From Clostridia bacterium (lineage in GTDB: Bacteria > Bacillota > Clostridia > Oscillospirales > CAG-272), in the NCBI GenBank assembly GCA_024404435.1, contig JAKSPW010000008.1, positions 1-16,538 on the forward strand: 16,538 bases of DNA, written 5' to 3'. A program made the translations under genes and the position numbers. Shown in pieces: positions 6,552-14,632 of the stretch (its first letter is position 1; every line of letters begins with the position of its first letter). Below the pieces are notes generated by a model. That model was given only the letters and a program-made list of their open reading frames with translations. It did not search any database and was not told the DNA's origin.

Positions 6552-7178
6552 ATGCCGGAAATCAAAGTTGTAAATATGTCCGGAGCCGAGGTCGGCAAGA
6601 TCACTCTCGCTGACAGCGTTTACGGCGTCGGTATCAACAGTGCTGTCCTCCACGCGGCAGTAAAGAATTATCTCGGAAACCAGAGACAGGGCACACAGTC
6701 CACTCTGACAAGAACGGAAGTCTCGGGCGGCGGCAAGAAGCCGTGGAGACAGAAGGGTTCGGGACGCGCAAGACAGGGCTCCACAAGAAGCCCTCAGTGG
6801 ACACACGGTGGTGTGGCCCTCGGTCCGAAGCCGCGTTCATACAGAACGAAGCTCAACAAGAAGGTTCGCCGTCTCGCAATCTGCAGCGCCCTTTCTTCTA
6901 AGGTAGCAGCAGACGAAATGATCGTTGTCGACAGCATCGCAGCGACAGAGTACAAGACGAAGGTCATGGCTGATATGCTCAAGGCAATCGGCGCAGGCAA
7001 GAAGAGCCTCGTCGTCCTTCCCGAAAAGGACGAGAAGGCGATCGCAAGCCTTTCCAACATCGAAGGCGTCAAGGTCGCTCTCTACAACACGATCAACGTG
7101 TATGACATCCTGAACTGCAACACACTCGTTATCGCTCAGGACGCCGCCAAGAAAATAGAGGAGGTATATGCTGAATGA
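6552..7178 (+). CDS. rplD: 50S ribosomal protein L4 (uL4)
   Basis: The 208-residue product is L4, which lines the peptide exit tunnel and in E. coli also represses its own S10 operon. The signature region with GGGKKPWRQKGSGRARQGS and SPQWTHGGVALGPKPR (about residues 59-93) is the tunnel loop. The C-terminal globular part reaches NTLVIAQDAAKKIEEVYAE. A GGAGG site precedes the ATG. Its TGA overlaps the rplW ATG by 4 nt, indicating coupled translation. Confidence 0.98.
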   Translation: MPEIKVVNMSGAEVGKITLADSVYGVGINSAVLHAAVKNYLGNQRQGTQSTLTRTEVSGGGKKPWRQKGSGRARQGSTRSPQWTHGGVALGPKPRSYRTKLNKKVRRLAICSALSSKVAADEMIVVDSIAATEYKTKVMADMLKAIGAGKKSLVVLPEKDEKAIASLSNIEGVKVALYNTINVYDILNCNTLVIAQDAAKKIEEVYAE

Positions 7179-7468
7179 AATTCGCTCAGGATATTATAAT
7201 TAAGCCTCTTATCACAGAGAAGTCGATGGACATGATCGCCGACAAGAAGTACAGCTTCAAGGTCGCGATCGATGCAACCAAGCCCGAGATCGCTCACGCG
7301 GTCGAGGAACTGTTCGGCGTCAAGGTCGCAGCAGTAAACACGATCACAATGAAGAGAAAGCCCAAGAGAGTTCGCTACGTTGAAGGCAAGACGGCAGAGT
7401 GGAAGAAAGCAATCGTTACGCTCACGGCCGACTCCAAGACGATCGCGTTCTTCGAGGGTATGAACTGA
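7175..7468 (+). CDS. rplW: 50S ribosomal protein L23 (uL23)
   Basis: The 97-residue product is L23, which sits at the exit tunnel and docks trigger factor and SRP. IIKPLITEKSM near the N-terminus and the stretch KPKRVRYVEGKTAEWKKAIVTL are diagnostic. Start ATG overlaps the rplD stop as ATGA; the GAGGAGG site lies inside the end of rplD (7158-7164). The length is normal. Confidence 0.97.
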   Translation: MKFAQDIIIKPLITEKSMDMIADKKYSFKVAIDATKPEIAHAVEELFGVKVAAVNTITMKRKPKRVRYVEGKTAEWKKAIVTLTADSKTIAFFEGMN

Positions 7469-7483
7469 TAGGAGGAAGAATAA

Positions 7484-8314
7484 ATGGCAACTATCAAATA
7501 TAAGCCGACAACACCGGCGAGAAGACAGATGTCCGTTCCTTCCTTCGAGGAAGTAACCAAGTTCACTCCCGAAAAGAGCCTTCTCGCAAAGAAGAAAAAG
7601 AATGCCGGCAGAAACAGCTACGGCAGGATCACCGTTCGTCACAAGGGCGGCGGAAACAAGCAGAAGTACCGTATCATGGACTTCAAGAGACTTGAAGACG
7701 GCGCGAAGACCGTTGTCGGTGTCGAGTATGACCCCAACAGAACGGCTTACATCGCACTCCTTCAGGACGGCGAAGGCAAGAAGAGCTACATCACGGCTCC
7801 CGTAGGCGTAACGGACGGCGACGTTCTTTACTCGGGCGCTGATGCAGACATCAAGGCCGGCAACTGCCTGCCTCTTGCAAACATCCCCGTCGGTACGTTC
7901 ATCAACAGCATCGAGCTTATCCCCGGCAAGGGCGCACAGCTTGTCCGTTCCGCAGGAACACAGGCTCAGCTCATGGCAAAAGAGGGCGACATGGCTCAGG
8001 TAAGACTTCCCTCCGGTGAAGTCCGCTACATCAGAATCGACTGCAAGGCAACGATCGGCCAGATCAGCAACGTCGAGCACGACACCGTTAAGATCGGTAA
8101 AGCAGGTAAGAAGCGTCACATGGGTATCCGCCCGACAGTCCGCGGTTCAGTCATGAACCCCTGCGATCACCCTCACGGCGGTGGTGAAGGCAAGTCGCCT
8201 ATCGGTCGTCCGGGCCCGGTTACTCCCTGGGGTAAGCCTGCACTCGGTCTTAAGACGCGCAACAAGAAGGCAAGAACGGACAAGTTCATTGTCAAGCGCA
8301 GAAACGCTAAGTAA
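7484..8314 (+). CDS. rplB: 50S ribosomal protein L2 (uL2)
   Basis: The 276-residue product is L2, a primary 23S rRNA binder needed for subunit association and peptidyl transfer. [16 protein letters not shown] (48-63) and [22 protein letters not shown] (224-245) are the classic signatures. The functionally important His of DHPHGGGEG falls at residue 229, as in E. coli numbering. A Cys at 227 replaces the usual Val, a minor lineage variation. The site ATAGGAGGAAG precedes the ATG, 15 nt after rplW. Confidence 0.98.
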   Translation: MATIKYKPTTPARRQMSVPSFEEVTKFTPEKSLLAKKKKNAGRNSYGRITVRHKGGGNKQKYRIMDFKRLEDGAKTVVGVEYDPNRTAYIALLQDGEGKKSYITAPVGVTDGDVLYSGADADIKAGNCLPLANIPVGTFINSIELIPGKGAQLVRSAGTQAQLMAKEGDMAQVRLPSGEVRYIRIDCKATIGQISNVEHDTVKIGKAGKKRHMGIRPTVRGSVMNPCDHPHGGGEGKSPIGRPGPVTPWGKPALGLKTRNKKARTDKFIVKRRNAK

Positions 8315-8327
8315 GGAGGCAGCATAA

Positions 8328-8609
8328 ATGAGCAGAAGTTTGAAGAAAGCCCCGTTTGTGGAAGCTAAGCTTTACGCAAGGATCTGCGCCATGAACGAAA
8401 AGGGTGACAAGAAGGTGCTCAAGACATGGTCAAGAGCCTCTACCATCTTCCCGGAATTCATCGGACACACGATCGCCGTTCACGACGGCCGTAAGCACGT
8501 TCCCGTATACGTTACGGAGGACATGGTAGGCCACAAGCTCGGTGAGTTTGCACCTACAAGAACGTTCAAGGGTCATGCAGGAAGCAAGACCTCCAACAAC
8601 GGTAAATAA
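8328..8609 (+). CDS. rpsS: 30S ribosomal protein S19 (uS19)
   Basis: The 93-residue product is S19, a head protein contacting S13 and the A-site finger. [10 protein letters not shown] at the start, [30 protein letters not shown] in two parts in the middle and the [12 protein letters not shown] end are diagnostic. AAGGAGG at 8313-8319 overlaps the rplB stop and sits 8 nt before the ATG. Full length. Confidence 0.98.
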   Translation: MSRSLKKAPFVEAKLYARICAMNEKGDKKVLKTWSRASTIFPEFIGHTIAVHDGRKHVPVYVTEDMVGHKLGEFAPTRTFKGHAGSKTSNNGK

Positions 8610-8629
8610 TGCGAAAGGGAGAAATGATA

Positions 8630-8965
8630 ATGGAAACAAGATCTACTCAGAAACACATCCGCATCTCCCCTCGCAAGGTTAAGATCGTTCTCGACCTCAT
8701 CAGAGGAAAGAACTACGCTACGGCATGCGGCATCCTGAAGAACACTCCGAAGGCCGCTTCCGAGCACGTTCTGAAGCTCCTTAACAAGGTTGCAGCCGAT
8801 GCGGAAAACAATTTCGGCATGGACAAAGAAAATCTCGTCGTATCCGAGTGCTTCGTATGCCCCGGTATGACGCTCAAGAGAATGATGCCCCGCGGCAAAG
8901 GCTCGGCAGACAGAATTCTCAAGAGAACCAGCCACATCACAATCGCACTTAAAGATAAAGAATGA
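8630..8965 (+). CDS. rplV: 50S ribosomal protein L22 (uL22)
   Basis: The 111-residue product is L22, whose beta-hairpin lines the exit tunnel at the macrolide region. HIRISPRKVKIVLDLIRGK near the N-terminus and the PRGKGSADRILKRTSHITI end are diagnostic. Three in-frame ATGs compete (8609, 8624, 8630). The AAAGGGAG site ends at 8621, giving 2 nt to 8624 and 8 nt to 8630, so METRSTQKH at 8630 is preferred. Confidence 0.95.
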   Translation: METRSTQKHIRISPRKVKIVLDLIRGKNYATACGILKNTPKAASEHVLKLLNKVAADAENNFGMDKENLVVSECFVCPGMTLKRMMPRGKGSADRILKRTSHITIALKDKE

Positions 8966-8979
8966 GGAGGCAGTGAAAA

Positions 8980-9861
8980 ATGGGACAGAAAGTTAATCCG
9001 CACGGCCTCAGAGTCGGCGTAATCAAGAACTGGGATTCCAGATGGTTCGCATCCGATGAAAAATTCGGCGATATCCTCGTAGCTGACTATAAGATCAGAG
9101 AATTCCTGAAGAAGAAGCTCTTCCTCGCAGGTATTCCGAAAATCGAGATCGAAAGAGACAACACGGGTAAGGTCAAGGTGTTCATCAACTGCGCTAAGCC
9201 CGGTATGGTCATCGGTCGCGGCGGCTCTGAGATCGACGGTCTCAAGGCAGAGCTCGAGGCAATCGCGGGTGCACCCGTATCAGTAAACGTCATCGAAGTA
9301 AAGCCGGTTGACATGGACGCTCAGCTCGTTGCAGAGTCCATCGCATCCCAGCTCGAAAGACGTATTTCGTTCCGCCGTGCAATGAAGCAGGCTATCGGCA
9401 GAACGATGAGACTCGGCGCAAAGGGTATCAAGGTGACCGTTTCCGGTCGTCTCGGCGGCGCCGAAATCGCAAGAACAGAGCATTATCACGAAGGTACGAT
9501 CCCGCTGCAGACGATCCGTGCCGACATCGAATACGGCTTCTGGGAAGCCAATACCACTTACGGTAAGATCGGTGTCAAGGTCTGGAGCTACAAGGGCGAA
9601 GTCCTCTCCGAAGTAGCACGCACGGGCGTTCGCAACGACGACAGACGCGGTAAGCGCGGCGACAGACGCGGCGACAGACGTGACGGCGACAGAAGAGAAA
9701 GAGCTCCGCGCGGCGACAGACGCGACGACAGACGTGAAAACGCAAAGCCCGAAGGACGCGGCCGCGGCGGCAGAGTCGCAGCAGAAGCTCCGAAGGCTCC
9801 GAGAGCACCCCGTGCTCCCAAAGCAGAAGTAAAGGAGGCGAACTCTGATGTTAATGCCTAA
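8980..9861 (+). CDS. rpsC: 30S ribosomal protein S3 (uS3) with long basic C-terminal extension
   Basis: The 293-residue product is S3, part of the mRNA entry channel and helicase. The KH domain includes the VIGRGGSEI loop (77-85). The C-terminal S3 domain continues through [20 protein letters not shown] (130-149) to [19 protein letters not shown] (184-202). The conserved family ends near 212. The remaining 80 residues form a charged tail with repeated RGDRR-type motifs (222-252) followed by an Ala/Pro/Arg/Lys segment (265-285). At DNA level a 12-bp unit CGGCGACAGACG recurs at 9657, 9669 and 9711, with a partial copy at 9684. B. subtilis S3 has about 218 residues. The end overlaps rplP by 14 nt and carries its ribosome binding site. 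Confidence 0.97.
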   Translation: MGQKVNPHGLRVGVIKNWDSRWFASDEKFGDILVADYKIREFLKKKLFLAGIPKIEIERDNTGKVKVFINCAKPGMVIGRGGSEIDGLKAELEAIAGAPVSVNVIEVKPVDMDAQLVAESIASQLERRISFRRAMKQAIGRTMRLGAKGIKVTVSGRLGGAEIARTEHYHEGTIPLQTIRADIEYGFWEANTTYGKIGVKVWSYKGEVLSEVARTGVRNDDRRGKRGDRRGDRRDGDRRERAPRGDRRDDRRENAKPEGRGRGGRVAAEAPKAPRAPRAPKAEVKEANSDVNA

Positions 9862-10279
9862 AAGAGTAAAATACAGACGTGTACAGAGAGGTCGTCTCAA
9901 GGGTAAAGCTACCCGCGGCAACACCGTAACGTACGGCTCCTACGGCCTCGTTGCTCTCGAGCCCGCTTGGATCACATCCAACCAGATCGAGGCAGCCCGT
10001 ATCGCCATGACACGTTACATCCGCCGTGGCGGACAGGTCTGGATCAAGATATTCCCTGACAAGCCGATCACCGAAAAGCCGGCTGAGACCCGAATGGGTT
10101 CAGGTAAAGGTTCACCCGAATATTGGGTAGCAGTAGTTAAACCGGGCAGAGTCCTCTTCGAAATGGACGGCGTTACGGAAGATATCGCTCGTGAGGCTAT
10201 GCGTCTTGCATCTCACAAGCTCCCGATCAAGTGCCGCTTCGTCTCGAAAGAGCAGCTCGACAATGAAGTGGAGGGATAA
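9848..10279 (+). CDS. rplP: 50S ribosomal protein L16 (uL16)
   Basis: The 143-residue product is L16, which positions A-site tRNA near the peptidyl transferase centre. [16 protein letters not shown] at the start and [22 protein letters not shown] (80-101) are diagnostic. The Arg at 82 corresponds to the Arg that is hydroxylated in E. coli L16. AAGGAGG (9832-9838) is 9 nt from ATG 9848 and 15 nt from ATG 9854, so 9848 is chosen. Starts inside the end of rpsC. Confidence 0.97.
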   Translation: MLMPKRVKYRRVQRGRLKGKATRGNTVTYGSYGLVALEPAWITSNQIEAARIAMTRYIRRGGQVWIKIFPDKPITEKPAETRMGSGKGSPEYWVAVVKPGRVLFEMDGVTEDIAREAMRLASHKLPIKCRFVSKEQLDNEVEG

Positions 10280-10282
10280 GCT

Positions 10283-10471
10283 GTGAAAGCAACAGAACTC
10301 AGAAATAAATCAGGCGAAGAGCTCGAAAAGATGCTGAAGGACCTCAAAGAGGAACTCTTCAACCTTCGTTTCCAGCACGCCATCAACCAGCTTGACAACC
10401 CCCACAAGATCTCCGACACAAAGAAAGAGATCGCCCGCGTGATGACTGTCATCACCGAGAAGAACGCCTGA
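10283..10471 (+). CDS. rpmC: 50S ribosomal protein L29 (uL29)
   Basis: The 62-residue helical product is L29, next to L23 at the tunnel exit. It reads KATELRNKSGEELEKML and then LFNLRFQHAINQLDNP, the family signature. The start is GTG at 10283, chosen by GGAGGG at 10270-10275 with a 7-nt gap; the site overlaps the end of rplP. Confidence 0.96.
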   Translation: MKATELRNKSGEELEKMLKDLKEELFNLRFQHAINQLDNPHKISDTKKEIARVMTVITEKNA

Positions 10472-10485
10472 AGGGGGATTAAAAG

Positions 10486-10749
10486 ATGGAAAACATTGAA
10501 CGTAACCTTAGAAAGACCAGAGTGGGCAAGGTCATCAGCAATAAGATGAACAAGACGATCGTCGTCGCTATCGAGGACAACGTAAAGCACCCCGACTACG
10601 GCAAGATCATCAAGAGAACCGTTAAGCTTCACGCACATGACGAAAACGGCGAATGCTCCATCGGTGATAAGGTAGAAGTTATGGAGACAAGACCTCTCTC
10701 CAAGACGAAGAGATGGAGACTTGTCAAAGTCATCGAGAAAGCAAAATAA
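10486..10749 (+). CDS. rpsQ: 30S ribosomal protein S17 (uS17)
   Basis: The 87-residue OB-fold product is S17, an early-binding small-subunit protein. [42 protein letters not shown] and [13 protein letters not shown] are diagnostic when read in order. AAGGGGG precedes the ATG, overlapping the rpmC stop. Followed by a 75-nt gap before rplN. Confidence 0.97.
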   Translation: MENIERNLRKTRVGKVISNKMNKTIVVAIEDNVKHPDYGKIIKRTVKLHAHDENGECSIGDKVEVMETRPLSKTKRWRLVKVIEKAK

Positions 10750-10824
10750 TCCGCTGCCTGCGAAAAGCAGGACCCGACGGACACGTCAAAGAACGTGCCA
10801 ATAATATAAAGGAGGATAACTGCA
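10750..10824 (+). promoter_or_regulatory. Hairpin-bearing spacer between rpsQ and rplN
   Basis: Two hairpins fill this gap. CCTGC-GAAAA-GCAGG lies at 10757-10771. A stem GG-CACGT/ACGTG-CC with one bulged A lies at 10779-10786/10793-10799. The rplN ribosome binding site AAAGGAGG (10808-10815) follows. The gap sits at the classic boundary between the S10 and spc operons. No promoter or poly-U run is clear. Confidence 0.5.
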
Positions 10825-11193
10825 GTGATCCAGCAGCAGTCATTAATGAAGGTTGCCGACAACACGGGCGCAAAAGAGCTTATGTGCATCAGAGTGCTCG
10901 GCGGCACCGGCAGACGCTACGGCAACATCGGTGATGTTGTAGTCTGTGCCGTTAAAAAGGCAACACCCGGCGGCGTCGTTAAAAAAGGCGACGTTGTCAA
11001 AGCCGTTATCGTCAGAAGCAGAAAGGGCATCCGCAGACAGGACGGCTCGTACATCAAATTCGACGAGAACGCAGCAGTAATTATCAATGAAGACAAGAAC
11101 CCGAAGGGTACGCGTATCTTTGGGCCTGTTGCCCGCGAGCTTCGTGAGCACGAGTACACCAAGATCCTCTCCCTTGCACCGGAAGTTCTGTGA
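10825..11193 (+). CDS. rplN: 50S ribosomal protein L14 (uL14)
   Basis: The 122-residue product is L14, at the subunit interface beside L3 and L19. [20 protein letters not shown] near the N-terminus and [14 protein letters not shown] and [12 protein letters not shown] stretches identify it (here [15 protein letters not shown]). The start is GTG at 10825 with AAAGGAGG at 10808-10815, 9 nt away. First gene of the spc section. Confidence 0.98.
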   Translation: MIQQQSLMKVADNTGAKELMCIRVLGGTGRRYGNIGDVVVCAVKKATPGGVVKKGDVVKAVIVRSRKGIRRQDGSYIKFDENAAVIINEDKNPKGTRIFGPVARELREHEYTKILSLAPEVL

Positions 11194-11207
11194 CGGAGGA
11201 AGACGAG

Positions 11208-11522
11208 ATGAAAAAGATGCACGTTAAAACAGGTGACACCGTAATCGTTATCTCCGGCGATGACAAGGGCAAGACCGGTAAGGTTCTTGAGACTTCTCCG
11301 AAGGAAGGAAAAGTCATCGTTGAGGGAATCAACATCGTTAAGAAGCACGTAAGACCGAGACCTCCGGAAGAAAACGGCGGTATCGTAGACGTCGAAGGTG
11401 CTATGTACGCTTCCAAGGTCGAGCTTTACTGCAGCAGCTGCAAGGCAGCACGCCGCGCAAAGGTAAAGGTCGACGGAGACAAGAAGATCCGCGTTTGCGC
11501 TAAATGCGGAAAAGAATTTTGA
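11208..11522 (+). CDS. rplX: 50S ribosomal protein L24 (uL24) with zinc-ribbon end
   Basis: The 104-residue product is L24, an assembly initiator near the tunnel exit. The KOW-type N-terminus reads MHVKTGDTVIVISGDDKGKTG; GINIVKKHVRP follows. Two CxxC pairs (Cys 75/78 and 97/100) form a probable zinc ribbon, a feature of many Firmicutes L24 proteins. A GTG at 11190 would add six residues and overlap rplN, but GGAGGA at 11195-11200 with a 7-nt gap selects ATG 11208. Confidence 0.97.
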   Translation: MKKMHVKTGDTVIVISGDDKGKTGKVLETSPKEGKVIVEGINIVKKHVRPRPPEENGGIVDVEGAMYASKVELYCSSCKAARRAKVKVDGDKKIRVCAKCGKEF

Positions 11523-11540
11523 TTGAGGAGGTAGCATACA

Positions 11541-12080
11541 ATGGCAAGATTACTCGATATGTATAAGGCTGACGTTGCTCCCGCACTCATGAAGAAATTC
11601 GAGTACAAGAGCGTCATGCAGATCCCGAAGCTCGATAAGGTCGTCCTTAACATCGGCGCGGGCGAAGCAAAAGAAAACACGAAGGTCATCGACGCTATCA
11701 TCGACGACCTCGGACAGATCACCGGCCAGAAGGCTGTTCCGACGTACGCAAGAAAGTCCGTTGCTAACTTCAAGCTCCGTCAGGGCATGAAGATCGGTGC
11801 AAAGGTCACTCTCCGCGGCGAGCGCATGTATGAGTTTGTCGACAAGCTCTTCAACTTCGCTCTTCCCAGAGTCCGTGACTTCAAGGGCATCAACCCCGAT
11901 GCATTCGACGGCAGAGGAAACTATGCGCTCGGCCTCAAAGAGCAGCTGATTTTCCCTGAGATCGACTACGAAAAGGTCGACAAGATCCGCGGTATGGACA
12001 TCATCTTCGTTACCACGGGCAAGACCGATGAAGAAGCAAAAGAGCTCCTCACACTTCTGGGCGCTCCGTTTGCTAAGTAA
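11541..12080 (+). CDS. rplE: 50S ribosomal protein L5 (uL5)
   Basis: The 179-residue product is L5, which binds 5S rRNA in the central protuberance. [48 protein letters not shown] and [20 protein letters not shown] appear in order and are diagnostic. GGAGG precedes the ATG by a normal gap. Length is typical. Confidence 0.98.
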   Translation: MARLLDMYKADVAPALMKKFEYKSVMQIPKLDKVVLNIGAGEAKENTKVIDAIIDDLGQITGQKAVPTYARKSVANFKLRQGMKIGAKVTLRGERMYEFVDKLFNFALPRVRDFKGINPDAFDGRGNYALGLKEQLIFPEIDYEKVDKIRGMDIIFVTTGKTDEEAKELLTLLGAPFAK

Positions 12081-12100
12081 TTGAAAGGATTAGGGACAAA

Positions 12101-12286
12101 ATGGCAAAGAAAGCTATGATCAACAAGCAGCAGAGAGAGCAGAAATTCTCCACGAGAGAATACAACCGCTGCAAGATCTGCGGCAGACCTCATGCTTACC
12201 TCCGCAAATACGGAATTTGCCGTATCTGCTTCAGAGAGCTTGCTTACAAGGGCGAGATCCCGGGCGTAAGAAAAGCTTCGTGGTAA
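12101..12286 (+). CDS. rpsN: 30S ribosomal protein S14, zinc-binding type (type Z, uS14)
   Basis: The 61-residue product is the short, zinc-containing S14 (also named rpsZ). The four Cys are at 24, 27, 40 and 43 in [20 protein letters not shown], followed by [18 protein letters not shown]. This C+ form is the usual Firmicutes spc-operon version; zinc-free paralogues often lie elsewhere. The ribosome binding site is less ideal than its neighbours: AAAGGA is 11 nt and AGGGA 4 nt from the ATG. Confidence 0.97.
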   Translation: MAKKAMINKQQREQKFSTREYNRCKICGRPHAYLRKYGICRICFRELAYKGEIPGVRKASW

Positions 12287-12500
12287 TCGAAGGTTAAACC
12301 GTACAAACTCCGCTTCGCGGATTTGTAATATCCACTTTCGGACGCGGTGTCACTTTCAACCGCGCTCCGAAGGTCCGCATCAAAAGGAAACGGCAGCTGA
12401 CCCAAAGCCGTTTAACCGTTGATGAGCGGCCGTTCTCCACTACAATACTACCAAAGAACGGCAGCAAGAAATTATACTTGCATGACAGGAGGAAAAAATT
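12287..12500 (+). promoter_or_regulatory. Highly structured 214-nt spacer between rpsN and rpsH
   Basis: Four strong stems occur in order. First, 12303-12313/12317-12326 (10 bp, one bulge, TTC loop). Second, 12335-12348/12359-12373 (14 bp with one wobble and one bulge). Third, 12388-12394/12407-12413 (AAACGGC/GCCGTTT). Fourth, 12429-12436/12455-12462 (GCCGTTCT/AGAACGGC). The 9-mer AACGGCAGC is repeated at 12389-12397 and 12457-12465, and GCCGTT at 12407 and 12429. The third and fourth stems can therefore swap partners, a switch-like arrangement. The gap directly precedes rpsH, whose product S8 regulates the spc operon in E. coli; an analogous role here is inference. Confidence 0.55.
12419..12446 (+). 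promoter_or_regulatory. Possible internal promoter ahead of rpsH
   Basis: TTGATG (12419-12424) and TACAAT (12441-12446) are separated by 16 bp, a fair sigma-A match that would start transcription near 12453, about 48 nt before rpsH. It overlaps the fourth stem of the spacer, so it may be coincidental. Confidence 0.3.
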
Positions 12501-12899
12501 ATGCAGATTTCAGACGTTATTGCGGATATGCTGACAAGAATCAGAAACGCAAGCAACGCAAAGCACGAAAGCGTTGACATTCCCGCTTCCAACATGAAGA
12601 AGGCTATCGCCGATATTCTTCAGAGAGAGGGATATATCAAGGGCGTGCAGATCATCGAAGACGGTAAGCAGGGCATCATCAGAGTTACTCTGAAGTATGA
12701 AGCAGGCAAGCAGAAGGTCATCCACGGCCTCCGCCGCGTTTCGAAGCCCGGTCTCCGTATCTACTCAAACTGCGAGGAGATGCCCAAGGTCATGAACGGC
12801 CTCGGAATCGCAATCGTATCGACATCTAAAGGCATTATGACCGACAAGGAAGCCCGCAAGGCCAACGTCGGCGGCGAGATCCTCGCCTTTGTCTGGTAA
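12501..12899 (+). CDS. rpsH: 30S ribosomal protein S8 (uS8)
   Basis: The 132-residue product is S8, a primary 16S rRNA binder and, in E. coli, the translational repressor of the spc operon. [21 protein letters not shown] at the N-terminus, [12 protein letters not shown], and the C-terminal [21 protein letters not shown] are diagnostic. AGGAGG at 12487-12492 with an 8-nt gap selects the ATG. Preceded by the large structured spacer. Confidence 0.98.
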   Translation: MQISDVIADMLTRIRNASNAKHESVDIPASNMKKAIADILQREGYIKGVQIIEDGKQGIIRVTLKYEAGKQKVIHGLRRVSKPGLRIYSNCEEMPKVMNGLGIAIVSTSKGIMTDKEARKANVGGEILAFVW

Positions 12900-12917
12900 T
12901 TAAGGAGGGTAAAGACA

Positions 12918-13457
12918 ATGTCAAGAATAGGCAGAAATCCTATCACAGTACCCGCCGGTGTTACTGTAGATGTGAATGAAAACAACGTTGTTACAGTCAA
13001 GGGCGCAAAGGGAACTCTCACATATACGGCTCCCGCAGCCATGACGGTAAAGGTCGACGGTAACGTAGTTACGGTCAGCCGTCCGAATGACGAGAAGGAA
13101 AACCGCTCTCTCCACGGACTTACACGTACTCTGATCTCCAACATGGTGGTCGGCGTCTCCGAGGGCTACTCGAAGAAGCTCGAGATCGTCGGTGTCGGTT
13201 ACAGAGCAGCTAAGGAAGGCAAGAAGCTCGTTCTTAACCTCGGTCATTCTCACCCGATCTACTTTGAGGAGACGGCAGAAGTTACGTTCGACGTACCGGA
13301 TGCCAACACCATCATCGTAAAGAGCGCAGACAAGCAGGTCTGCGGTCAGGTCGCAGCAAATATCCGTTCCAAGAGACCTCCGGAACCGTATCACGGCAAG
13401 GGTGTCAAGTATGAAGGCGAGCGTATCCGCCGTAAGGCCGGAAAAGCCGGTAAATAA
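12918..13457 (+). CDS. rplF: 50S ribosomal protein L6 (uL6)
   Basis: The 179-residue product is L6, near the factor-binding site of the large subunit. MSRIGRNPITVPAGV, RSLHGLTRTLISNMVVGVSEG, LEIVGVGYRA and the end RPPEPYHGKGVKYEGERI are diagnostic. AAGGAGGG sits upstream, 18 nt after the rpsH stop. Length is typical. Confidence 0.98.
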   Translation: MSRIGRNPITVPAGVTVDVNENNVVTVKGAKGTLTYTAPAAMTVKVDGNVVTVSRPNDEKENRSLHGLTRTLISNMVVGVSEGYSKKLEIVGVGYRAAKEGKKLVLNLGHSHPIYFEETAEVTFDVPDANTIIVKSADKQVCGQVAANIRSKRPPEPYHGKGVKYEGERIRRKAGKAGK

Positions 13458-13475
13458 TGAAAGGAGACGTTTGAC

Positions 13476-13835
13476 ATGGTATCTAAGAAGGATAAGAACA
13501 TTCAGCGCCTTAAGAGACACATTCGTGTCCGCGCTAAGATCTCCGGAACGACCGAGCGTCCCCGTCTCGCCGTTTACCGCTCCAACGCGCACATCCGCGC
13601 TCAGATCATTGACGACGTTAAGGGCGTAACGCTTTGCGCAGCAGCCTCTAACGAAAAGGGCTTTGACGGAATCGGAAGCAACAAGGAAGCAGCAAAACTC
13701 GTCGGTAAGAAAATCGCAGAACGCGCAGCCGAAAAGGGCATCACAGAAGTCGTTTTCGACCGTGGCGGCTACGTATATCACGGACGTGTATCGGAACTCG
13801 CTGAAGGCGCTCGTGAGGGCGGCCTCAAGTTCTGA
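13476..13835 (+). CDS. rplR: 50S ribosomal protein L18 (uL18)
   Basis: The 119-residue product is L18, a 5S rRNA binder partnered with L5. [30 protein letters not shown] in the N-terminal half and [25 protein letters not shown] at the end are diagnostic. AAGGAG lies upstream of the ATG. Followed by a 68-nt gap with a hairpin. Confidence 0.98.
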   Translation: MVSKKDKNIQRLKRHIRVRAKISGTTERPRLAVYRSNAHIRAQIIDDVKGVTLCAAASNEKGFDGIGSNKEAAKLVGKKIAERAAEKGITEVVFDRGGYVYHGRVSELAEGAREGGLKF

Positions 13836-13903
13836 GTTTCGGTTTGTACACTGGTCAGGCAACTGACCTCATCAAGGAAAATTTGAAAGGAAAAGTCATT
13901 ATT
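13836..13903 (+). promoter_or_regulatory. Spacer with a GCAA-tetraloop hairpin between rplR and rpsE
   Basis: A perfect 6-bp stem GGTCAG/CTGACC encloses a GCAA loop (13853-13868), a GNRA tetraloop. The rpsE ribosome binding site AAAGGA (13886-13891) is unusually far, 12 nt, from the start codon. No terminator U-run follows the hairpin. Confidence 0.45.
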
Positions 13904-14401
13904 ATGGCAAGAAATTTCGATCCCAACGGGCTTGAGCTCCAGGAAAAGCTCGTTGTTGTGAACCGTGTTTCCAAGACTGTAAAAGGCGGACGTATCGCTC
14001 GTTTCGCAGCCCTCATGGTTGTAGGCGACGGCAACGGTCACGTAGGCTACGGTCTCGGTAAGGCAGCCGAAGTTCCCGAAGCGATCCGCAAGGGAATCGA
14101 GGACGCTAAAAAGAATATGATCGAGGTATCTCTCAAGGATACGACGATCCCCCACCAGGTCCTCGGACAGTTCGGTGCAGGCTCCGTTCTGCTTAAGCCG
14201 GCTGCAAAAGGTACCGGTATCATCGCCGGCAAGACGGTCCGTGTGGTCCTCGAACTCGCCGGAATCAAGAACATCAGAAGTAAGTGCCTTCGTTCCAACA
14301 ACCCCGTAAACGTTGTAAAGGCTACATTCGAAGGTCTTAAGTCTCTCCGCACTGCCGAGCAGGTCGCAAAGACCCGTGGCATAAGCGTTGAACAGCTCTG
14401 A
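13904..14401 (+). CDS. rpsE: 30S ribosomal protein S5 (uS5)
   Basis: The 165-residue product is S5, at the mRNA entry site and important for decoding fidelity. [44 protein letters not shown], and later [23 protein letters not shown] are diagnostic. The frame is open to 13844, but the added 20 residues are the hairpin spacer. ATG 13904 (MARNFDPNG) fits the family. The stop TGA shares its final A with the AGGAGG site of rpmD. Confidence 0.97.
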   Translation: MARNFDPNGLELQEKLVVVNRVSKTVKGGRIARFAALMVVGDGNGHVGYGLGKAAEVPEAIRKGIEDAKKNMIEVSLKDTTIPHQVLGQFGAGSVLLKPAAKGTGIIAGKTVRVVLELAGIKNIRSKCLRSNNPVNVVKATFEGLKSLRTAEQVAKTRGISVEQL

Positions 14402-14412
14402 GGAGGTACATG

Positions 14413-14592
14413 ATGGAAAAAGTCAAGGTTACACTCGTAAAGAGCCTGATCGCGGCAAAGCCGAATCAGAAAGCAACAGCAGCGTCCCTCGGACTCCGCA
14501 AGATCGGTGACGTAAACGTTCACGATGCAGGTCCGGTGCTCGACGGCAAGGTAAAGGTGCTCAGACACCTCGTAACAGTGGAGAAGGCGTAA
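14413..14592 (+). CDS. rpmD: 50S ribosomal protein L30 (uL30)
   Basis: The 59-residue product is L30. VKVTLVKSLIAAKPNQKATAASLGLRKI is the family core. AGGAGG (14401-14406) overlaps the rpsE stop; it lies 3 nt from ATG 14410 and 6 nt from ATG 14413, so the second Met is preferred. Normal length. Confidence 0.95.
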   Translation: MEKVKVTLVKSLIAAKPNQKATAASLGLRKIGDVNVHDAGPVLDGKVKVLRHLVTVEKA

Positions 14593-14632
14593 GCCCCTCC
14601 GACAAGACTAAAATTTATAAGGAGGATCAAGA

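Noticed and set aside
7136..8119. Minus-strand frame of 327 codons opposite rplW and rplB
   Set aside because: Codon-bias shadow of highly conserved ribosomal genes. It has no family resemblance and spans two real genes.
12921..13862. Minus-strand frame of 313 codons opposite rplF and rplR
   Set aside because: Same kind of antisense shadow; both plus-strand genes are unambiguous.
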